A stretch of DNA of 64,000 nucleotides from assembly GCF_005886105.2 (NCBI RefSeq), contig NZ_PNCO02000001.1, forward strand, positions 2,601,001 through 2,665,000. Reading direction: 5' to 3'. The position numbers were made by a program, and so were the translations under genes. The DNA comes from Pseudoalteromonas galatheae (GTDB lineage: Bacteria > Pseudomonadota > Gammaproteobacteria > Enterobacterales > Alteromonadaceae). Of this stretch, positions 45,038 to 53,824 are shown in pieces; position 1 is the stretch's first letter, and each line of letters opens with the position of its first letter. Below the pieces are notes generated by a model, which was given only the letters and a program-made list of their open reading frames with translations, searched no databases and was not told the DNA's origin.

Positions 45038-45053
45038 ACGTTTACGTAAACGT
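45038..45053. promoter_or_regulatory. ACGT-rich 16-bp palindrome, candidate MerR/LiuR-like operator
   Basis: ACGTTTACGTAAACGT is a perfect palindrome, with a fourth ACGT just upstream (45033-45036). The overlapping TTTACGT/ACGTAAA half-sites resemble the sites reported for LiuR-type MerR regulators of branched-chain amino acid degradation in Gammaproteobacteria. It precedes a YcxB-like gene; which gene it serves is unclear. Confidence 0.35.
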
Positions 45054-45159
45054 CACCCTGTGTAGCACGTATTTCGCTGGTTGTAGCAAAAGGCAGCTGC
45101 AAACAATTTATTCGCATTACAGCTTTTTCAATACAGATGGGTATAATAGGGGGAAATTT

Positions 45160-45672
45160 TTGCCAAAACGAACGTCTATGCCCTCCCTTGAACAAAATGA
45201 AAATTTATCTTTTCAAAGCCAATTTAAGTTAGATAAAGCCTACTATCGAGAGTGTTTTGAAGAATCTGAAGCTAATGGGCTTGCGGTTAAACCGAAATAT
45301 GGTCTCCTTGTACTGCTAATTGCGTTGGGGCTGTTTGCAATTTACGGTTTGCAAGAGCATTACGTCGGAAACTTTCTTATTTTACTAGCTGTGGTTGAAT
45401 GCGTTGCTTTCTATTATCGCAAAGCGTGGTGGGTGATAAGGCAAGCATATTCTCGCGCAGCTGGTAATACCGTTGAAGTTTCAATCACTAAAACTGGCAT
45501 TAGTACCAAGGCAACACATGCCGAATTTTCTTACCCATTTGACGACTTAGATAAACTCGTCGAAACAGACAGAGGTTTTTTGGTGTTTCACCAAAATAAA
45601 CCGAGCTATATCAGTAAATCTGGACTTAGCGAAGAAGCAATTACCTTTTTATCTGGGCAAAGCCAGAAATAA
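45160..45672 (+). CDS. YcxB-like membrane protein
   Basis: A 170-residue protein with two adjacent transmembrane helices (about 46-85, GLLVLLIALGLFAIYGL and FLILLAVVECVAFYY) and a C-terminal beta-rich YcxB-like domain (VEVSITKTGISTKATHAEFSY; FLVFHQNKPSYISKSGL). Function unknown in the family. TTG at 45160 is chosen because AGGGGG lies 7 bases upstream; ATG at 45178 is the alternative. A strong terminator follows. Confidence 0.75.
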   Translation: MPKRTSMPSLEQNENLSFQSQFKLDKAYYRECFEESEANGLAVKPKYGLLVLLIALGLFAIYGLQEHYVGNFLILLAVVECVAFYYRKAWWVIRQAYSRAAGNTVEVSITKTGISTKATHAEFSYPFDDLDKLVETDRGFLVFHQNKPSYISKSGLSEEAITFLSGQSQK

Positions 45673-45699
45673 AAAACCCCGCAGCCGCGGGGTTTTTTT
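45671..45699. terminator. Bidirectional rho-independent terminator
   Basis: CCCCGC (45677-45682), AGCC loop, GCGGGG (45687-45692), with A-tract before and T-tract after, so it works both for the YcxB-like gene and for csrA on the other strand. A second 9-bp stem, GCTAGTTAA/TTAACTAGC (45700-45723), follows at once. Confidence 0.85.
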
Positions 45700-45746
45700 G
45701 CTAGTTAACATGATTTAACTAGCATCGTAATTCAGTATTTGGTCAA

Positions 45747-45932
45747 TTACATATTGCCTGGGCTAGATTTTTCAGCCTGAATTCGCATGTAAATTTCTTC
45801 ACGGTGAACTGAAACATCTTTAGGCGCATTTACACCAATACGTACTTGGTTACCTTTAACACCTAGTACTGTTACAGTCACTTCATCACCAATCATCAGG
45901 GTTTCACCTACTCGACGAGTTAGTATTAGCAT
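45747..45932 (-). CDS. csrA: Carbon storage regulator CsrA
   Basis: A 61-residue RNA-binding protein: [46 protein letters not shown]. The RNA-contact residues Leu4, Arg6 and Arg44 regions are conserved. It binds GGA in mRNA leaders and controls carbon metabolism, motility and biofilm, opposing the cyclic-di-GMP enzymes also coded in this window. It follows lysC on the same strand, as in other Alteromonadales. Confidence 0.98.
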   Translation of the reverse strand: MLILTRRVGETLMIGDEVTVTVLGVKGNQVRIGVNAPKDVSVHREEIYMRIQAEKSSPGNM

Positions 45933-46022
45933 TCTCTTGCTCCTGTTATTCCAAAATTTAAAAGATTCCGCGTCAAATCCATTTTAAATAAAAGTTCCTA
46001 GAAAAGTAAGCAAAAACTTCTT

Positions 46023-47246
46023 TTACTCAGTACTTTCCAATCCGAATTTGGCATGTAAAGCCCGAACAGCTAGCTCTAAATATTTTTCTTCTACCAGTGC
46101 CGAGATTTTTATCTCTGATGTGGATACTAATAGAGTGTGAATATTTTCTTCGGCCAATGCCATAAAAAAGAGACCAGCAGCACCTGAATGAGATTTCATC
46201 CCGATGCCAACCACTGAGATTTTTGCCACGTTAGCATTAACCTCTACGGTTGCGCCACCTAAATTTTGTGCATGTTGCGCTAAAACTTCTTCCGCCAGAA
46301 TACAATCATTTGTGTGCACAGTAAAAGCATAGTCTATTTTTTTCTCACTGTGGTTCAAATGGTTAATCATATCGACTTCAATATTATGCTCACCAAGAAG
46401 CGAAAGTACATTGGCAAGATTACTAGGTTTTGCATCGACATTGTTAACTAGGATAAGTGCTTCGTCTTTGACACTCGCTACCCCAGAGACCACTTTAGTG
46501 TTTTTCATCTTACCTTCCTCATAGCTAATTAAGGTGCCGTTATCGGGAGAAAACGAAGAAAGTACGCGCAGTGGTACATTGTATCGACCGGCCGCTTCAA
46601 CCGAGCGGATCTGCAAAACTTTAGCGCCAACACTTGCCAGCTCCAACATCTCAGGAAAAGTAATATGTGATAAACGCCTTGCATTTGGCTCTATTCGTGG
46701 ATCGGTAGTGTACACACCGTCGACATCAGTATATATCTGACATTCGTCTGCTTGCAAAGCCCCTGCGATTTCAACTGCTGAGGTATCTGTACCACCACGC
46801 CCCAACGTGGTGATATTGCCTTCTTCATCGCGTCCTTGAAATCCGGCAATAATGGTTATTCGGTTATGCTCAAGCTCTTGCTTTAAGCGGGTCGTGTCTA
46901 TTTCCGTGATCCGCGCTTTAGAGAACATGTTATCGGTTTTAATACCAACCTGATCGGCAAGTAAGCTCACGGCAGAATGCCCACGCTTAATGATGGCCAT
47001 CGCCAATAACGCGATAGAAACTTGTTCGCCAGTGGTGATCAACACATCTAGCTCACGAGAACTTGGACGTGCATCAATTTGTTGGGCAAGGGAAATAAGA
47101 CGGTTTGTCTCGCCTGACATTGCAGACAACACGACCACCACTTGGTGGCCTTGTTGTTGTGTTTTGATAACGTGTTCGGCAACAGCCTCAATACGCTCTA
47201 CCGAACCTACCGAGGTGCCACCAAACTTTTGTACAATCAGCGCCAC
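46023..47246 (-). CDS. lysC: Aspartate kinase
   Basis: A 407-residue monofunctional aspartokinase: catalytic domain from VQKFGGTSVGSVERI with GRGGTDTSAVEIAGAL, and two C-terminal ACT domains (about 265-400) for feedback control. It phosphorylates aspartate for lysine, threonine and methionine synthesis. Alpha-type, not fused to homoserine dehydrogenase. It lies 7 bases after alaS, in the conserved alaS-lysC-csrA block. Confidence 0.96.
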   Translation of the reverse strand: MALIVQKFGGTSVGSVERIEAVAEHVIKTQQQGHQVVVVLSAMSGETNRLISLAQQIDARPSSRELDVLITTGEQVSIALLAMAIIKRGHSAVSLLADQVGIKTDNMFSKARITEIDTTRLKQELEHNRITIIAGFQGRDEEGNITTLGRGGTDTSAVEIAGALQADECQIYTDVDGVYTTDPRIEPNARRLSHITFPEMLELASVGAKVLQIRSVEAAGRYNVPLRVLSSFSPDNGTLISYEEGKMKNTKVVSGVASVKDEALILVNNVDAKPSNLANVLSLLGEHNIEVDMINHLNHSEKKIDYAFTVHTNDCILAEEVLAQHAQNLGGATVEVNANVAKISVVGIGMKSHSGAAGLFFMALAEENIHTLLVSTSEIKISALVEEKYLELAVRALHAKFGLESTE

Positions 47247-47253
47247 TTGCTGA

Positions 47254-49857
47254 TTACTGCGTTACTTCATTTAACCAAGTTGGAACACTGTTTAGTGCTG
47301 CGTCTAGGTTTTCTGGTTGTGAGCCACCAGCTTGTGCCATATCAGGACGACCGCCACCTTTACCACCGACTTGAGAAGCCATGTGATTAACTAGCTCACC
47401 TGCTTTAACTTGACCTACTAAGTCTTTTGTTACGCCAGCGATTAGGCTTACTTTATCGCCATTCGCTACACCCAGCGCGATAACGCCTGAACCAATCTTG
47501 TTCTTCAGATCATCTACCATGCCACGCAGTGCTTTAGACTCGGTTCCTGCAACGTTTGCAACGAGTAATTTTATCCCATTCACTTCCGTAACAGAGTCAA
47601 GCAGCGTTGCACCCGCTGCACTTGCTAGTTTGTCGTTTAGCTGAGCAACTTGCTTTTCAAGGCCTTTTGACTTTTCAAGCAGCGCTGATACTTTTTCTAG
47701 CACAGATGAGGTATCACCCTTAACCAAAGCCGCGATTTCAGAAAGCACCTGTTCTTGCTCATTAACATAAGCGATAGCATCAGCACCTGTTACTGCTTCG
47801 ATACGACGAACACCTGCTGCGATACCCCCTTCTGAGACAATTTTGAATAGGCCAATATCACCTGCGCGTTTCACGTGTGTACCACCACAAAGTTCAATTG
47901 AGTACTCTCCGATTGATACGACTCGAACTTCATCGTCATACTTCTCGCCAAATAGCGCCATCGCACCTTTGTCTTTAGCAGCATCGATATCCATCAACTC
48001 AGTTTGTAAAGCAAAGTTGCGGCGGATTTCTGCGTTCACTGCATCTTCTACTTGCTGCAATTGTGCTTTAGTGACGCCTTCAAAATGCGAGAAGTCGAAA
48101 CGAAGACGATCTGGTAATACTAGCGAGCCTTTTTGTGTTACGTGATCGCCCAGTAAATCGCGCAGTGCTTTGTGGACCAAGTGAGTTGCAGTATGGTTTT
48201 TCTTCACTCTCTCGCGACGCTCTGCGTCAATACGTGCATCGGCTTTATCGTTAACACCAATACGGCCAACCACATGGCCATGGTGTGCAAATGCATTACC
48301 TAGCTTTTGCGTGTCAGTAACTACAAACTCGCCGTTAGCTACTTTTAGTACACCCGTATCACCAACTTGGCCACCTGACTCAGCATAGAAAGGCGTGCGG
48401 TCAAGGATAACCACACCTTGTTCACCATCTTCTAACGTATTGGTGTGTTGGCCCTCTTTAAAGATTTCAACCACAGTGCCGGTATAGTGCTCAGCGTCAT
48501 AGCCTTTAAAGTCAGTGTTTTTATCAGACTTCAAGCGCTCGTTGTAATCTGCACCGAACTTGCCAGCCGCTTGCGCTTTTTTACGCTGCTCTTCCATACA
48601 TGCTTGGAAGCCGCGCTCGTCTATCGTCATAAAACGCTCACGCGCCACATCCGCAGTTAAGTCCGCAGGGAAACCATAAGTATCGTAGAGTTTGAACACC
48701 AGATCGCCTGGAATAACGTCGCCTTCAATACCTGCAAGGCTATCTTCTAGGATAGTCAAACCGCGGTCTAGAGTTTTACCAAACTGATCTTCTTCAATGC
48801 GTAATACTTTTTCGATAATCGCTTGTTGCTTCACTAGTTCAGGGTAAGCTTCACCCATTTGCTCAGCGAGTGCGGCAACTAGTTTATAGAAGAAGGCCCC
48901 TTTTGCACCGAGTTTATTACCGTGACGAACTGCACGACGAATAATACGGCGCAGCACGTAACCACGGCCTTCATTCGATGGCATAACGCCGTCAGCAATA
49001 AGGAACGCACACGAACGAATGTGGTCAGCAACCACACGTAATGATTTATCTTCTAAATCTTGTGCATCTGTTACTTTTGCAGCAGCTTTTATCAGCGCTT
49101 GGAACAAGTCAATCTCATAGTTTGAGTGCACACCCTGCATAATTGCAGAGATACGCTCAAGGCCCATTCCGGTATCGACCGACTGCATTGGCAGCGGTTC
49201 CATGGTGCCGTCGGCATGACGGTTGTACTGCATGAATACTAAGTTCCAGATCTCAATGAAGCGATCACCGTCCTCTTCTGGTGAGCCCGGAGGTCCACCC
49301 CAAATGTGCTCACCGTGGTCATAAAAGATTTCAGAGCAAGGACCGCAAGGACCCGTGTCGCCCATTGACCAAAAGTTATCCGCCGTCGCAATACGGATGA
49401 TCCTGTCTTCTGGAACACCAACTTGTTTTGACCAGATATCAAATGCTTCATCATCTTCATGATAAATGGTGACCAATAGCTTTTCTTTTGGCAGCTTAAT
49501 TACATCCGTGAGGAAACCCCAAGCAAACTTAATTGCGTCGGTTTTAAAATAATCACCAAAGCTAAAGTTACCTAGCATTTCGAAGAAAGTGTGGTGTCTT
49601 GCGGTATAACCTACGTTTTCAAGGTCATTATGTTTACCACCCGCACGAACACAGCGCTGTGAACTAGTTGCTCGCGTATAAGGGCGCTTTTCCGCTCCCA
49701 AGAAAGCATCTTTAAACTGCACCATTCCAGCATTGGTGAACAGTAAGGTGGCATCATTACCCGGAATTAACGAGCTTGAAGGCACCACTTGGTGCTGTTG
49801 TTTAGCAAAGAAATCTAAAAAGCTTTGCCTGATTTGTGCGGTAGTCATATGCTGCAT
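47254..49857 (-). CDS. alaS: Alanyl-tRNA synthetase
   Basis: An 867-residue class II synthetase: aminoacylation core ([40 protein letters not shown]), editing domain ([26 protein letters not shown] zinc site) and the C-Ala domain with oligomerisation coiled coil near 730-770. ATG at 49857 was chosen over GTG at 49869 because GGTGA sits 8 bases before it; the start overlaps the recX stop region. Length fits E. coli AlaRS (876). Confidence 0.97.
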   Translation of the reverse strand: MQHMTTAQIRQSFLDFFAKQQHQVVPSSSLIPGNDATLLFTNAGMVQFKDAFLGAEKRPYTRATSSQRCVRAGGKHNDLENVGYTARHHTFFEMLGNFSFGDYFKTDAIKFAWGFLTDVIKLPKEKLLVTIYHEDDEAFDIWSKQVGVPEDRIIRIATADNFWSMGDTGPCGPCSEIFYDHGEHIWGGPPGSPEEDGDRFIEIWNLVFMQYNRHADGTMEPLPMQSVDTGMGLERISAIMQGVHSNYEIDLFQALIKAAAKVTDAQDLEDKSLRVVADHIRSCAFLIADGVMPSNEGRGYVLRRIIRRAVRHGNKLGAKGAFFYKLVAALAEQMGEAYPELVKQQAIIEKVLRIEEDQFGKTLDRGLTILEDSLAGIEGDVIPGDLVFKLYDTYGFPADLTADVARERFMTIDERGFQACMEEQRKKAQAAGKFGADYNERLKSDKNTDFKGYDAEHYTGTVVEIFKEGQHTNTLEDGEQGVVILDRTPFYAESGGQVGDTGVLKVANGEFVVTDTQKLGNAFAHHGHVVGRIGVNDKADARIDAERRERVKKNHTATHLVHKALRDLLGDHVTQKGSLVLPDRLRFDFSHFEGVTKAQLQQVEDAVNAEIRRNFALQTELMDIDAAKDKGAMALFGEKYDDEVRVVSIGEYSIELCGGTHVKRAGDIGLFKIVSEGGIAAGVRRIEAVTGADAIAYVNEQEQVLSEIAALVKGDTSSVLEKVSALLEKSKGLEKQVAQLNDKLASAAGATLLDSVTEVNGIKLLVANVAGTESKALRGMVDDLKNKIGSGVIALGVANGDKVSLIAGVTKDLVGQVKAGELVNHMASQVGGKGGGRPDMAQAGGSQPENLDAALNSVPTWLNEVTQ

Positions 49858-49861
49858 GTGA

Positions 49862-50350
49862 TCATTCACCCTTTATTTCTTCTTGCTCTGCTGCTGTCAT
49901 TGCAGCTTCAATTGCAAAATCTATTTCATCAAAACTAAAGCCACGATAACTCATGTAACGCACGCGCTTAGTTTTTTCTTTATATTCTATCGGTTGTGCG
50001 CAAATACCGTACTTTTTTTCATAGGTTTTTGCGGCTTGCATGTACCAATCAATTTCGCGCTCAGCAATTAGTGTATGCAGAACCTCTCGGCTCACCCCCT
50101 TTTGCCCTGCATCCATTAATACACGCTTTTCTCCAAGTCCTTTTGCAATCTGGCGGTTTAGAAAGCTCTCTGCATAGCGGTCGTCATTAACGTAATCGAG
50201 CGATTTTAGCCAAGACACCAATTGCTCTGCGACTGCCGCTGTAGCCCCTTTCTGCAGTAGTTTTTGCGTCAATCCTGACTCAGAGTACTCTTGTCTCGAC
50301 AATAACCAAACCGCATAGTTTTTTAGCTTTTTAATTTCTTGTTCGTCCAT
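49862..50350 (-). CDS. recX: Regulatory protein RecX
   Basis: A 162-residue all-helical three-repeat RecX ([63 protein letters not shown]). It limits RecA filament growth. Here recA is not upstream; the preceding gene is a BPSS1780-type membrane protein whose TGA overlaps the recX ATG (TGATG), so the two are translationally coupled. recX sits directly before alaS, the order left when recA moves away. Confidence 0.93.
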   Translation of the reverse strand: MDEQEIKKLKNYAVWLLSRQEYSESGLTQKLLQKGATAAVAEQLVSWLKSLDYVNDDRYAESFLNRQIAKGLGEKRVLMDAGQKGVSREVLHTLIAEREIDWYMQAAKTYEKKYGICAQPIEYKEKTKRVRYMSYRGFSFDEIDFAIEAAMTAAEQEEIKGE

Positions 50351-51147
50351 CAGGCGTCAAAGCGTCCTGAGTCAGACTGAGAGATGTCAGCGTTCTCATC
50401 ATTTTCTTTCTTTTCAACGACGATTGGCATAAACATCGCCTGAAAAGAAACAAAAAAACCTATCATCGCGACCGGCATGATTATAATTGCAGGGATCATA
50501 GACAGCGGTATAGACGCGACGATAAGTGCGGCGACGACTAAGCCGTAAATACTCAGCGCAGCCATATTATGATAAAAAGCGGCAAGCGAGCACTTCATCG
50601 CGTGAAAAATACGTTTCTCACCCTGGAAAAAGACCTGCGGCACGACAAAAGCAAAGGCCATCATAATGACCGATTGTGCAATCACAAATACTGCAACTTC
50701 GGCAAAACTAATATTGCTCGCGATGAGTCCGATAAGTTCATTCGGATCCGTGTTTGGGCCAACACTCTCGAGCGCAGTCGCTACATCACTGAATAGCACA
50801 CCGGCAACCATAGTCAGCAACAGTGCACCTGCCATTTGATATATACCAACGCGGAACAAATTTAATCGCCGCCCTTTTGCTGCAAAAGGCTCAAAGATAT
50901 CAGCCAATTTTATGGGTTTATCGATCTGTTTATTGATGACAGCAAGATAGAAACCAGCGCTTAAGAAAGGACCAGACAATGCAGCGATAATATGAAAAAT
51001 AGGTGCGAACAGAGGCAATAAACTTACTACTGCCATGAAAATATACATCAGCATGAAAGTCATAGGCTGGGTTTTGAAAATTGCCCACCCGGCTTTTAGC
51101 CACTGCACGCCCATGCTTGCTTTGAATGTTCTAATTGGTGTCGACAT
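50350..51147 (-). CDS. BPSS1780-family membrane protein
   Basis: A 265-residue inner-membrane protein with about six helices (GWAIFKTQPMTFMLMYIFMA; YQMAGALLLTMVAGVLF; VFVIAQSVIMMAFAFVVP; late IPAIIIMPVAMIGFFVS). It matches the BPSS1780 family, whose function is unknown. The last 20 residues are acidic and Ser/Asp-rich. Stop overlaps the recX start. Coupling to recX is unusual and may reflect chance after recA was lost from this position. Confidence 0.85.
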   Translation of the reverse strand: MSTPIRTFKASMGVQWLKAGWAIFKTQPMTFMLMYIFMAVVSLLPLFAPIFHIIAALSGPFLSAGFYLAVINKQIDKPIKLADIFEPFAAKGRRLNLFRVGIYQMAGALLLTMVAGVLFSDVATALESVGPNTDPNELIGLIASNISFAEVAVFVIAQSVIMMAFAFVVPQVFFQGEKRIFHAMKCSLAAFYHNMAALSIYGLVVAALIVASIPLSMIPAIIIMPVAMIGFFVSFQAMFMPIVVEKKENDENADISQSDSGRFDA

Positions 51148-51307
51148 AGTCCACTTAATTTAAGCTATAACGCCTTCGATTATACTGATTACCACGTCGG
51201 GTGAAAAGCCATGAAAGGCGTATTTATCAGCGCTTTTTCGCATATTTTAGGTAAATACTGACAGTTAACGTAACCTATTTAAACATCTTGAGTTTGAGGA
51301 GTTAAAA

Positions 51308-51367
51308 ATGAAAATTAAGTGTTTGGTGCTTCAAGCCAACCGGAGCAGTTATCTAGTTGGCTTGTAA
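51308..51367 (+). CDS. 19-residue ORF with strong ribosome-binding site
   Basis: ATG at 51308 has GAGGAG 6 bases upstream and reads MKIKCLVLQANRSSYLVGL then TAA. The coding part overlaps a hairpin, AAGCCAAC with GTTGGCTT, whose right arm includes the last codons. It lies in the spacer between convergent and divergent genes with no partner on its strand. A leader peptide, a small peptide precursor or chance are all possible; the good initiation site makes it worth recording. Confidence 0.35.
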   Translation: MKIKCLVLQANRSSYLVGL

Positions 51368-51388
51368 TAATGGTTTTATGCGATTGGG

Positions 51389-52015
51389 CTAATCAGCTTT
51401 TGATATCTTTTTGATATCGAGCATGTGGGCACCATGTTGAATCTTAGTTTTTAGATATTGTTCATTACCAGAAACCCCTGCTTTAACATGCGCCTGAGTG
51501 CCGACCACTTCATCGACGATAATACCTGCATTTCTCAACGCCTTTAGCTTTCTAGGATTATTCGTCATTAACTTAACGTGGTTTAATCCGAGCGCCTGAA
51601 GCATCAACACGGCATCAGAGAAATCTCTTAAGTCATCTTCAAAGCCGAGGTGGTTGTTTGCCTCGTAGGTGTTCATCCCTTGTGATTGCAATACATAAGC
51701 ATCGATTTTATTGTATAAACCAATGCCACGACCTTCTTGGCGCAAGTATAGTAATATGCCGCCCTGTTTATGCATCGTCTCGATGCACTCATTTAATTGT
51801 TCGCCACAATCACAACGAGAAGAATGAAAGACATCGCCAGTCAAGCACTCAGAGTGCATACGGATTAGGGGAATTTGCTGCTGACTGTCTGCGCCATTAA
51901 ATACTAGCGCAACGTGTTCTTGACCATCTTTTAGCCCAGAAAATGAAACTATTTCTGCAGGGATGTTACTGTGCTGCCCTACTTTCAGCCCGACTCTCGC
52001 TCTTACTTCTGCCAC
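51389..52015 (-). CDS. ribA: GTP cyclohydrolase II
   Basis: A 208-residue RibA: zinc cysteines C57, C68 and C70 in [19 protein letters not shown], catalytic [12 protein letters not shown], and [11 protein letters not shown]. It makes the first committed riboflavin intermediate from GTP. Standalone, not fused to RibB, and of the usual length (about 200). Monocistronic here. Confidence 0.97.
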   Translation of the reverse strand: MAEVRARVGLKVGQHSNIPAEIVSFSGLKDGQEHVALVFNGADSQQQIPLIRMHSECLTGDVFHSSRCDCGEQLNECIETMHKQGGILLYLRQEGRGIGLYNKIDAYVLQSQGMNTYEANNHLGFEDDLRDFSDAVLMLQALGLNHVKLMTNNPRKLKALRNAGIIVDEVVGTQAHVKAGVSGNEQYLKTKIQHGAHMLDIKKISKAD

Positions 52016-52175
52016 GTCTCAATCTTGCCTAATGTGATAATATAACAATATGTTACCATAAATGGGATATGGTGTCTCTTGCATCATTATACAAGGGCGA
52101 GACGAACATCGCATTGGTAAATGTCAAAATTCGAACTAGGCTGTATAAAAAGGAAAGCGAAAACGTATATATCTC

Positions 52176-53402
52176 ATGCGCTCTGTTTTTATCTGCCTAC
52201 TATTATTTTCAACCACGTTTAGCTACAGCTCTGACATTGATTTCAGCGGCTTCGCTACGCTCAAAGCGGTTAAAACAGATTCACACACAGCCAAAATTAG
52301 AGAGACCATCTCTCAACCAAGTGGTGTCACCAAAGATGAGCTCGACTTTTCATTTTCTTCTTTGGGTCTACAGGCCGAGTGGCATGCAAATGATAATGTA
52401 GAGCTTGTTGGCCAATTGCTTTTAAAAGAGCAGCGTGATGATCGAGTTAACAATGCAATCAAACTAGCTTTTCTACGCTACAACCTAAATTCAAACTGGC
52501 AATTTCGCGCAGGACGCACCGGGTTAGACCTATTTTTAATGACTGAATATCGTGATATTGGCTATTCAATGGATATGGAGCATCCGCCTGTCGAGTTTTA
52601 TTCTATTATTCCTCATCAAAACTTGGACGGTGTTGACTTGCAATATCGCGCACCACTTCATCAAGGCATAGCCGGCATCAAAACATACTGGGGGCGTTCC
52701 AAATCTCCTATATATAGTGATAATGATTTTTTTTGGAATGTAGAGCTCAAGTCTATCTTAGGCGTGGCGATACAATACGAAACGTTAAACTGGCTGTTTA
52801 GAGCCAACTACACAACGACAAAGTCAGCAAATGAACACCAGCAGCAACGGCAATTACGTGACGCTTTGTCACAAGTTCCGTTACAAGTTTGGCCAACAAG
52901 AAATGAGCTGATCGAATCATTGAATATCCTCGATAAACGCTTTACTTATAGTGCGTTCAGCATGAGATACGATGACTCGAAGTGGTTGGTACAAAGTGAA
53001 ATATCTTTGACGGATTCAAATTCCAGCGTACTTAATCGCTTAAAAGCAGGTTATATCACATTGGGTAAGCGCTTCGATTTAGACACCTTGTCTTTCACTT
53101 ACTCACTTGCTAAATCCGACAACGAAGAGAGAGTAGAGCCAGGTCCACTTGTTCCATTACCCGAGTTAATGCAAATTTATGAAGCCGCCTCCATGCATTC
53201 TGGCTTTTATCAGCTGGATCAGTATAGCACCTCGGTTACTTGGAGACGTGAGCTAAGCCCGACATTAGCTTTAAAGCTCAACTGGAAACATACATCAGCC
53301 GATCACTTGCCAAGCGCTTTCTATCTTCATCACATTGACCAGTTTGATGATCCCGACCTCTCGTTCAACACCTTTACGCTTAGCTTTAATTGGGTGTTCT
53401 GA
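52176..53402 (+). CDS. Outer-membrane beta-barrel, first gene of a sensory triad
   Basis: A 408-residue protein with a signal peptide (about 1-19) and a porin-like beta-rich chain (IDFSGFATLKAVKTD, AEWHANDNVELVGQLLL, WQFRAGRTGLDLF) ending in the barrel signature FTLSFNWVF with terminal Phe. No specific family was recognised. Its TGA overlaps the next ATG (TGATG), and that gene overlaps the cyclase gene, so all three are translated together. It presumably admits or binds the ligand sensed by the other two proteins. Confidence 0.75.
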   Translation: MRSVFICLLLFSTTFSYSSDIDFSGFATLKAVKTDSHTAKIRETISQPSGVTKDELDFSFSSLGLQAEWHANDNVELVGQLLLKEQRDDRVNNAIKLAFLRYNLNSNWQFRAGRTGLDLFLMTEYRDIGYSMDMEHPPVEFYSIIPHQNLDGVDLQYRAPLHQGIAGIKTYWGRSKSPIYSDNDFFWNVELKSILGVAIQYETLNWLFRANYTTTKSANEHQQQRQLRDALSQVPLQVWPTRNELIESLNILDKRFTYSAFSMRYDDSKWLVQSEISLTDSNSSVLNRLKAGYITLGKRFDLDTLSFTYSLAKSDNEERVEPGPLVPLPELMQIYEAASMHSGFYQLDQYSTSVTWRRELSPTLALKLNWKHTSADHLPSAFYLHHIDQFDDPDLSFNTFTLSFNWVF

Positions 53403-53824
53403 TGGGTAGGTTACTTTCTATTGTTTTCGTCCTAATTTCTTATCCATTCTCGGCAACTGCTGATATTGCGGTCATTGTTAACAAAGACAACCCTGTTGAC
53501 TCTATATCTCAGCGTCAGCTCATCGACATGTACATGGGAAAATACGTTGCCTTTCCCAACGGCGATATGGCTGTGACCTATGACTACGAAAAATCTCACC
53601 CTTTAAGAGGCCCTTTTTTTCTGGCACTGACAGGACGCAATGAGAGCCAAATCAACGCCTATTGGTCGAGAATAAAGTTCAGCGGTAAAGTTTCTCCCCC
53701 ACAGTCATTTTCCTCACCGTCGGCTATACTTGAAAATGTTAGAAATATTCCAAATGCAATCGGCTATGTTCCAGCAGACTTTGTAACAGGTGATGTGAAG
53801 GTAATCTATCAAATCAATGACTAA
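53402..53824 (+). CDS. Small periplasmic PstS-like binding protein
   Basis: A 140-residue exported protein (signal about 1-21, FSATA) of the phosphate-ABC-substrate-binding-like type: VIVNKDNPVDSISQRQLIDM, YMGKYVAFPNG, FFLALTGRNESQINAYW and ENVRNIPNAIGYVPADF. It is only about half the length of a true PstS and no ABC transporter genes are near, so it is more likely a sensor partner than a transport protein. Its ATG overlaps the barrel stop, and its end overlaps the cyclase start by 8 bases. Confidence 0.8.
   Translation: MGRLLSIVFVLISYPFSATADIAVIVNKDNPVDSISQRQLIDMYMGKYVAFPNGDMAVTYDYEKSHPLRGPFFLALTGRNESQINAYWSRIKFSGKVSPPQSFSSPSAILENVRNIPNAIGYVPADFVTGDVKVIYQIND

Larger units (their letters stand above)
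44720..45159. other. Divergent regulatory region between oadG and a YcxB-like gene
   Basis: 440 A+T-rich bases holding the oad promoter, a TGGT-N3-ACCA palindrome (44844-44858) and a 16-bp ACGT-rich palindrome (45038-45053). A 24-codon reading at 44974 ends inside the second palindrome and lacks a good ribosome-binding site. Confidence 0.5.

Noticed and set aside
44974..45048. 24-codon ORF MNIEWIFDYARQIVNWTDQN... in the oad/YcxB spacer
   Set aside because: No good ribosome-binding site and its end lies in the ACGT palindrome; more likely chance.
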